Positions 14,361-18,028 of a DNA stretch of 18,028 nt are shown here, piece by piece. How positions within the stretch are numbered: the stretch's first letter is position 1; each line of letters starts with the position of its first letter. The stretch covers positions 1-18,028 of the forward strand of contig JBKPCR010000077.1 of NCBI GenBank assembly GCA_046727435.1, read 5' to 3'. The notes beneath the pieces were generated by a model that ran no database searches, was not told the DNA's origin, and worked only from the letters and a program-made list of their open reading frames with translations. The stretch is from CAVPRW01 sp046727435 [NCBI: bacterium]. Its GTDB lineage: Bacteria > Tectomicrobia > Entotheonellia > J063. The position numbers and the translations under genes are program-made.

Positions 14361-17300
14361 ATGCGCTGCGCGAGCTGCGGCTTTACCAACGCCGGGGGGA
14401 TGAACTTCTGTGGTCGATGCGGGATAAAGCTTTCTCAGCCATGCCCCGCATGTGGATTCGCGAATCCAGCGGACTATCTGTTCTGCGGCAAATGTGGTGC
14501 ACGCCTTCCAGAGCCAGCTGTACTTCCAAGCCCTACCTCGCAAGTGCGTCAGGACGATCAGCCAGTTACTCAGACGACACAGGTGGGGTCTCGACCCGCC
14601 AACCATCATCCTCCTGAGGCCGAGCGTCGTCAGCTCACCGTGCTGTTCTGTGATCTCGTCGACTCGACCGCGCTCGCCCGCCACCTTGACCTGGAAGAGC
14701 TGCGCGAGGTCGTCCAGACCTATCAAGACACCTGCGCCAAGGTGATCGCCCGCTTCGAGAGGCGTATCGCGCAGTACCTCGGCGATGGCCTGCTCGTCTA
14801 CTTTGGGTATCCCTTGGCGCACGAAGATGACGCCCAGCGGGCCGTGCGGACCGGGCTGGGCATCGTGGAGACCATGGGGCAACTGCATACCCGCCTGATA
14901 CAGGAACGCGGAGTGCAGTTGGCCGTGCGCCTGGGGGTCCATACCGGGCTGGTGGTGGTGGGTGAGGTGGGAGGCGGCCCCCGGCAGGAACAGCTGGCGC
15001 TCGGCGAGACGCCCAACCTGGCCGCCCGCCTGCAAGAGGTCGCGGCGCCCAATACCCTCGTCATCAGTGCCGCCATCCTTCAGCTACTCGGGGGGTTCTG
15101 TGCCTGCCAGCCGTTAGGGACCCCGCTCCTGAAAGGCCAGGCCCAGCCGCTGGCGGTCTATCGCGTGCTGTATGAGAGTGTGGCCCGCAGTCGCCTGGAA
15201 GCGGCTGGGAGCGCTGGCCTGACCCCGCTAGTGGGCCGGGAGCAGGAAATCGGGCTGCTCCGGGAGCGCTGGGCGCAGGTGAAGGACGGCCTCGGGCAGG
15301 TGGTGCTGCTCAGCGGCGAAGCCGGCATCGGCAAATCGCGCCTGGTCCAGGTGCTGAAAGAACAGGTGGCGGCAGAGCCCCAGGCGTGGCTGACGCCGTG
15401 CCAGTGTTCGCCCTATCACCAGCATAGTGCCTTGTATCCGTGGATCGATCTGCTGGAGCGGGTGGTGCTCCGCTTCGAGCGGGAGGAGTCCCCGTCGCAA
15501 AAGCTTCGCAAACTGGAGGGCTTCTTGGTGCAGTATGGCCTGCCGCTGGCCGAGACCGTGCCCCTCTTTGCCGCCCTCCTCTCCCTCCCGCTGCCCACCG
15601 ACTATGCTCCCCTAGGGGTAGCGCCTGAGCAGCAGAAGCAGATGACGCTCCACGCCCTGTTGACGATCCTGCTGCGGATCGCTGCCCAGCAGCCTGTGCT
15701 CTTGGTAATGGAAGACCTGCACTGGGTGGATCCGTCCACCCTGGAGCTGCTCAGTCTCGTCGTCGATCAAGGCCCGACCGCCCGCATCCTGGCGCTGTGC
15801 ACGTGTCGCCCGGACTTCAGCCCACCGTGGACCGGGCGTGCACACCTCACCCACCTAACGGTGCACCGCTTGCCCCGCCGCCAGGCCGTGGAGGTGATCC
15901 GCCAGGTGGCCCACGGGAAGGCCCTGCCCCCCGAGGTGGTCGAGCAGATCGTCGTCAAGACCGATGGGGTGCCGCTATTTGTGGAGGAGTTGACCAAGAT
16001 GGTGCTGGAGTCAGGGCTGCTGCACGAAGGTGAGGAGCACTACACCCTCACAGGTCCACTGCCGCCTCTCGCGATTCCCGCCACGCTGCACGATTCGCTC
16101 ATGGCGCGGCTGGATCGCTTAGCCACCGTGAAAGGCCTGGCGCAACTGGGGGCGACGCTGGGACGCGAGTTCTCCTATGCCCTGCTGCAGGCCGTCTCGC
16201 CGTGGGACGAGGCGACGTTGCAACAGAGGCTCCACCAGTTGGTGGAGACAGAGTTCCTGTACCAGCAGGGGCTGCCGCCGCACGCCACCTATCTCTTCAA
16301 GCATGCCCTGATCCAGGACGCGGCCTATCAGGCGTTATTGAAGAGTACCCGGCAGCAGTACCACCAGCGCATTGCCCAGGTCTTGGAGCAGCGGTTTCCC
16401 AAGACCGCCGCAACACAGCCCGAATTGCTGGCCCATCACGCGACGGAAGCGGGCCCCAGTGCGCAGGCTGTTGTCTACTGGCAGCGGGCCGGCCAGCGCG
16501 CCCTCGAGCGCTCGGCCAACCTCGAGGCGATTAGTCATTTCACCAAGGGGCTGGAGGTCCTCGCCACGCTGCCGGACACCGGAGCGCGGGTCCAGCAGGA
16601 GCTCGCCCTGCACACGGCTTTGGGTGCAGCCTTGATCGTAATCAAAGGCTATGGCGCCCCAGACGTAGAACACACCTACGTCAGGGCCCGCGAGCTGTGT
16701 CAGCAGGTGGACGACCCCGCGCAACTTTTCCCCGTGCTGCGCGGCCTGTGGAATCGGTATCTCATGCGCGCGGAGCATCAGCAGGCGCGAGAGCTGGGGG
16801 AGCAGCTCCTCAGCCTGGCCCACAGTCTCTATGACCCGGCAAGCCTCGTCGAGGCCCATCGGGTCCTGGGGACGGTCTTGTGGAACCGAGGCGAGTTGCC
16901 ACTCGCCCACGAGCATCTGGAGCGGGGCCTCGCGCTCTACGAGCCGCACCAGCATCGGACCCTGGCGTTTCGCTATGGGGCAGACCCTGGCGTCGTGTGC
17001 CGGTTCTATGCCGCCGTGGTCCTATGGTCACGGGGCTATCCGCAGCAGGCCCGCTGGAGGATGGAGGAGGCCCTCACGCTGGCGCAGGCGCTCTCCCACC
17101 CCCACAGCCTGGTGTTCGTCTTGGTCTTTGCGGCCATACTCCACCGCCTCTGCGGGGAGGTGCAGGCCGCCTACGCGCGGGCCGACGCGGCCACGCTCCT
17201 TGCCGCGGAGCACGGCATCGCGCAATGGTTCGCTGGCGGGGCGATCCTGCGGGGCTGGGCAGTTGCGGCCCAGGGGCAGGCGGCAAAGCGCATCGCGCAG

Positions 17301-17753
17301 ATCCACCAAGGCTTGGCCGCCTGGTGGGCGGCGTGGGCCGAGGTCTTACGCCCTTTTTGGTTAGCTCTCTTAGCAGAGGCGTATGCGGCAGGCGATGATC
17401 CCGCAGGAGGATTGCACGAGCTCGCTGAAGCGTTGGCCCTGGTCGAGAAAACGGGAGAGCGCTGGTATGCAGCGGAGATCTATCGCCTCAAGGGGGAATT
17501 CCTGCTGTTGTGCTCGCAGGAGCAGCAGGGGGAGGCGGCCGCCTATTTCCAGCAGGCCCTGGCCATTGCCCGCCAGCAGCAGGCCAAGTCCTGGGAGCTG
17601 CGGGCCGCCATGAGCCTGAGCCGGCTCTGGCAGCAGCAGGGCAAACCGGATGAAGCCCGACAATTATTGGCAGAGATGCACGGCTGGTTCACCGAGGGAT
17701 TCGACACCGCTGACCTGCAGGAGGCCAAGGCGCTGCTGGAGGCGCTCTCCTGA
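14361..17753 (+). CDS. Zinc-ribbon / class III cyclase / AAA ATPase / TPR regulator
   Basis: An intact 1130-residue protein. Two zinc ribbons are at residues 3-20 (CASC ... CGRC) and 28-45 (CPAC ... CGKC). A class III adenylate/guanylate cyclase domain follows from about residue 88 to 275: QLTVLFCDLVDSTALARHLD with metal-binding Asp98, YLGDGLLVYFGYPLAHEDDA with Asp142, then LGVHTGLVVVGEVGGG. Next is a STAND/AAA_16 ATPase: LVGREQEIGLL, Walker A GEAGIGKS (319-326), Walker B LLVMEDLHWVDPSTLELL. The C-terminal half is helical repeats of TPR type (EAISHFTKGLEVLATLPDTG, AAAYFQQALAIARQQQAKSW). AGGAAGGGG (14347-14355) fixes the start. Such proteins are thought to couple ligand or partner sensing through TPR and STAND modules to cyclic-nucleotide output, but substrates are unknown. 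Purine selectivity of the cyclase cannot be judged here. Confidence 0.93.
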   Translation: MRCASCGFTNAGGMNFCGRCGIKLSQPCPACGFANPADYLFCGKCGARLPEPAVLPSPTSQVRQDDQPVTQTTQVGSRPANHHPPEAERRQLTVLFCDLVDSTALARHLDLEELREVVQTYQDTCAKVIARFERRIAQYLGDGLLVYFGYPLAHEDDAQRAVRTGLGIVETMGQLHTRLIQERGVQLAVRLGVHTGLVVVGEVGGGPRQEQLALGETPNLAARLQEVAAPNTLVISAAILQLLGGFCACQPLGTPLLKGQAQPLAVYRVLYESVARSRLEAAGSAGLTPLVGREQEIGLLRERWAQVKDGLGQVVLLSGEAGIGKSRLVQVLKEQVAAEPQAWLTPCQCSPYHQHSALYPWIDLLERVVLRFEREESPSQKLRKLEGFLVQYGLPLAETVPLFAALLSLPLPTDYAPLGVAPEQQKQMTLHALLTILLRIAAQQPVLLVMEDLHWVDPSTLELLSLVVDQGPTARILALCTCRPDFSPPWTGRAHLTHLTVHRLPRRQAVEVIRQVAHGKALPPEVVEQIVVKTDGVPLFVEELTKMVLESGLLHEGEEHYTLTGPLPPLAIPATLHDSLMARLDRLATVKGLAQLGATLGREFSYALLQAVSPWDEATLQQRLHQLVETEFLYQQGLPPHATYLFKHALIQDAAYQALLKSTRQQYHQRIAQVLEQRFPKTAATQPELLAHHATEAGPSAQAVVYWQRAGQRALERSANLEAISHFTKGLEVLATLPDTGARVQQELALHTALGAALIVIKGYGAPDVEHTYVRARELCQQVDDPAQLFPVLRGLWNRYLMRAEHQQARELGEQLLSLAHSLYDPASLVEAHRVLGTVLWNRGELPLAHEHLERGLALYEPHQHRTLAFRYGADPGVVCRFYAAVVLWSRGYPQQARWRMEEALTLAQALSHPHSLVFVLVFAAILHRLCGEVQAAYARADAATLLAAEHGIAQWFAGGAILRGWAVAAQGQAAKRIAQIHQGLAAWWAAWAEVLRPFWLALLAEAYAAGDDPAGGLHELAEALALVEKTGERWYAAEIYRLKGEFLLLCSQEQQGEAAAYFQQALAIARQQQAKSWELRAAMSLSRLWQQQGKPDEARQLLAEMHGWFTEGFDTADLQEAKALLEALS

Positions 17754-17875
17754 GCCGCCAGGTATCCCAGGAGTCCCATCTGTCGCGTTCTGTGTCGCCT
17801 TTCGTCCCCACATGGCGACATGCTCTTCTCTCGCCTCTGGGTCAGTCCGCCTCCAACCACGCGTGACATGCTGCG

Positions 17876-17898
17876 CCTGGCGACATCATGTCGCCAGG
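17876..17898. repeat. Perfect inverted repeat of 11-bp arms
   Basis: CCTGGCGACAT and ATGTCGCCAGG flank a single C. A further ATGGCGACATG lies upstream near 17816. The repeat covers the TGA of the possible minus-strand gene at the right edge and lies about 120 bp after the cyclase gene, between converging reading directions. No T-tract follows on either strand, so terminator function is uncertain. Confidence 0.5.
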
Positions 17899-18028
17899 TG
17901 TGCGAAGTCGCGACGCACGGCGATGTCGGCCCCGTGATCGCGTGGCCATATCGGGGCCTGAGGTGGCGGAAGGTGGTGCCGTCGGCAGGGCAGGGACCCC
18001 AGCCAGTTCAGCAGGTCCTCGAGGCGCA
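17886..18028 (-). CDS. Possible C-terminal end of a minus-strand gene (partial)
   Basis: Reading minus from the right edge gives RLEDLLNWLGSLPCRRHHLP and PPQAPIWPRDHGADIAVRRD FAHLAT with a stop at 17886-17888, that is 46 codons open to the edge. The LEDLLNWLGSLP start looks protein-like and helical, and the tail could be the disordered end of a longer protein. I do not recognise the family, and chance frames are frequent at this GC content. Confidence 0.25.
   Translation of the reverse strand, partial: RLEDLLNWLGSLPCRRHHLPPPQAPIWPRDHGADIAVRRDFAHLAT

Noticed and set aside
15228-17663. Several minus-strand frames of 70-206 codons inside the cyclase/ATPase gene
   Set aside because: They are opposite a continuous 1130-codon gene with clear domains and are a by-product of high GC.

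Overview
The window looks like a piece of a GC-rich, uncultivated bacterial genome of the Tectomicrobia (Entotheonella) / Methylomirabilota (NC10, Rokubacteria) type. This is inferred from gene style only: giant zinc-ribbon/adenylate-cyclase/ATPase/TPR proteins, DUF29, small secreted proteins of a kind I associate with these phyla, and IS1/IS21 elements. No rRNA or other taxonomic marker is present, so placement is tentative.

Layout. (1) 1-157, minus strand: first 52 codons of a gene running off the left edge, probably another cyclase/ATPase regulator, with an operator-like inverted repeat upstream. (2) 613-2068: a 24-bp perfect palindrome touching a frameshifted, FimB-like minimal tyrosine recombinase, then an AT-rich unknown gene broken by two homopolymer indels, one stop codon and a roughly 90-bp IS1-type MITE with an 8-bp target duplication. 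(3) 2122-5235: an IS graveyard. A remnant of a membrane protein abuts an IS1 element (2240-3148) that has cut the 3' end of an IS21 element (istB nearly intact, istA frameshifted). (4) 5531-7195: GC-rich small genes in one direction: excisionase-like HTH, DUF29, superinfection-immunity-like membrane protein, secreted protein, lipoprotein. Three of the five carry frame or stop lesions. (5) 7307-12990: a lower-GC, co-directional accessory block holding a pentapeptide-repeat/TIR protein, an HTH protein built around 9-bp GAACGTTCN repeats, a translationally coupled OLD-like ATPase plus DUF3226 (Toprim-type) pair, a headless ParA and a replication-initiator-like protein. (6) 13072-13867: small hypothetical genes, then a gene-poor 0.5 kb. 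(7) 14361-17753: a large intact cyclase/AAA/TPR regulator. (8) A possible partial minus-strand gene enters at the right edge.

The most interesting parts are in block 5. First, the putative initiator gene contains about 20 copies of an 8-bp core GA(CCC/GGG)TCA set at a 14-bp period. Fourteen is not a multiple of three, so protein repetition alone does not explain it. This looks like an iteron-type origin inside the initiator's own coding sequence, as in lambda O. Second, the ATPase/DUF3226 pair has the architecture of a split OLD / PARIS-like defence system, next to a TIR protein. Third, the HTH gene carries a perfect 24-bp inverted repeat within its coding repeats, and the same 9-mers lie in its leader. 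Together these suggest a degraded plasmid- or ICE-like module with defence cargo, landed beside an IS-rich decaying region.
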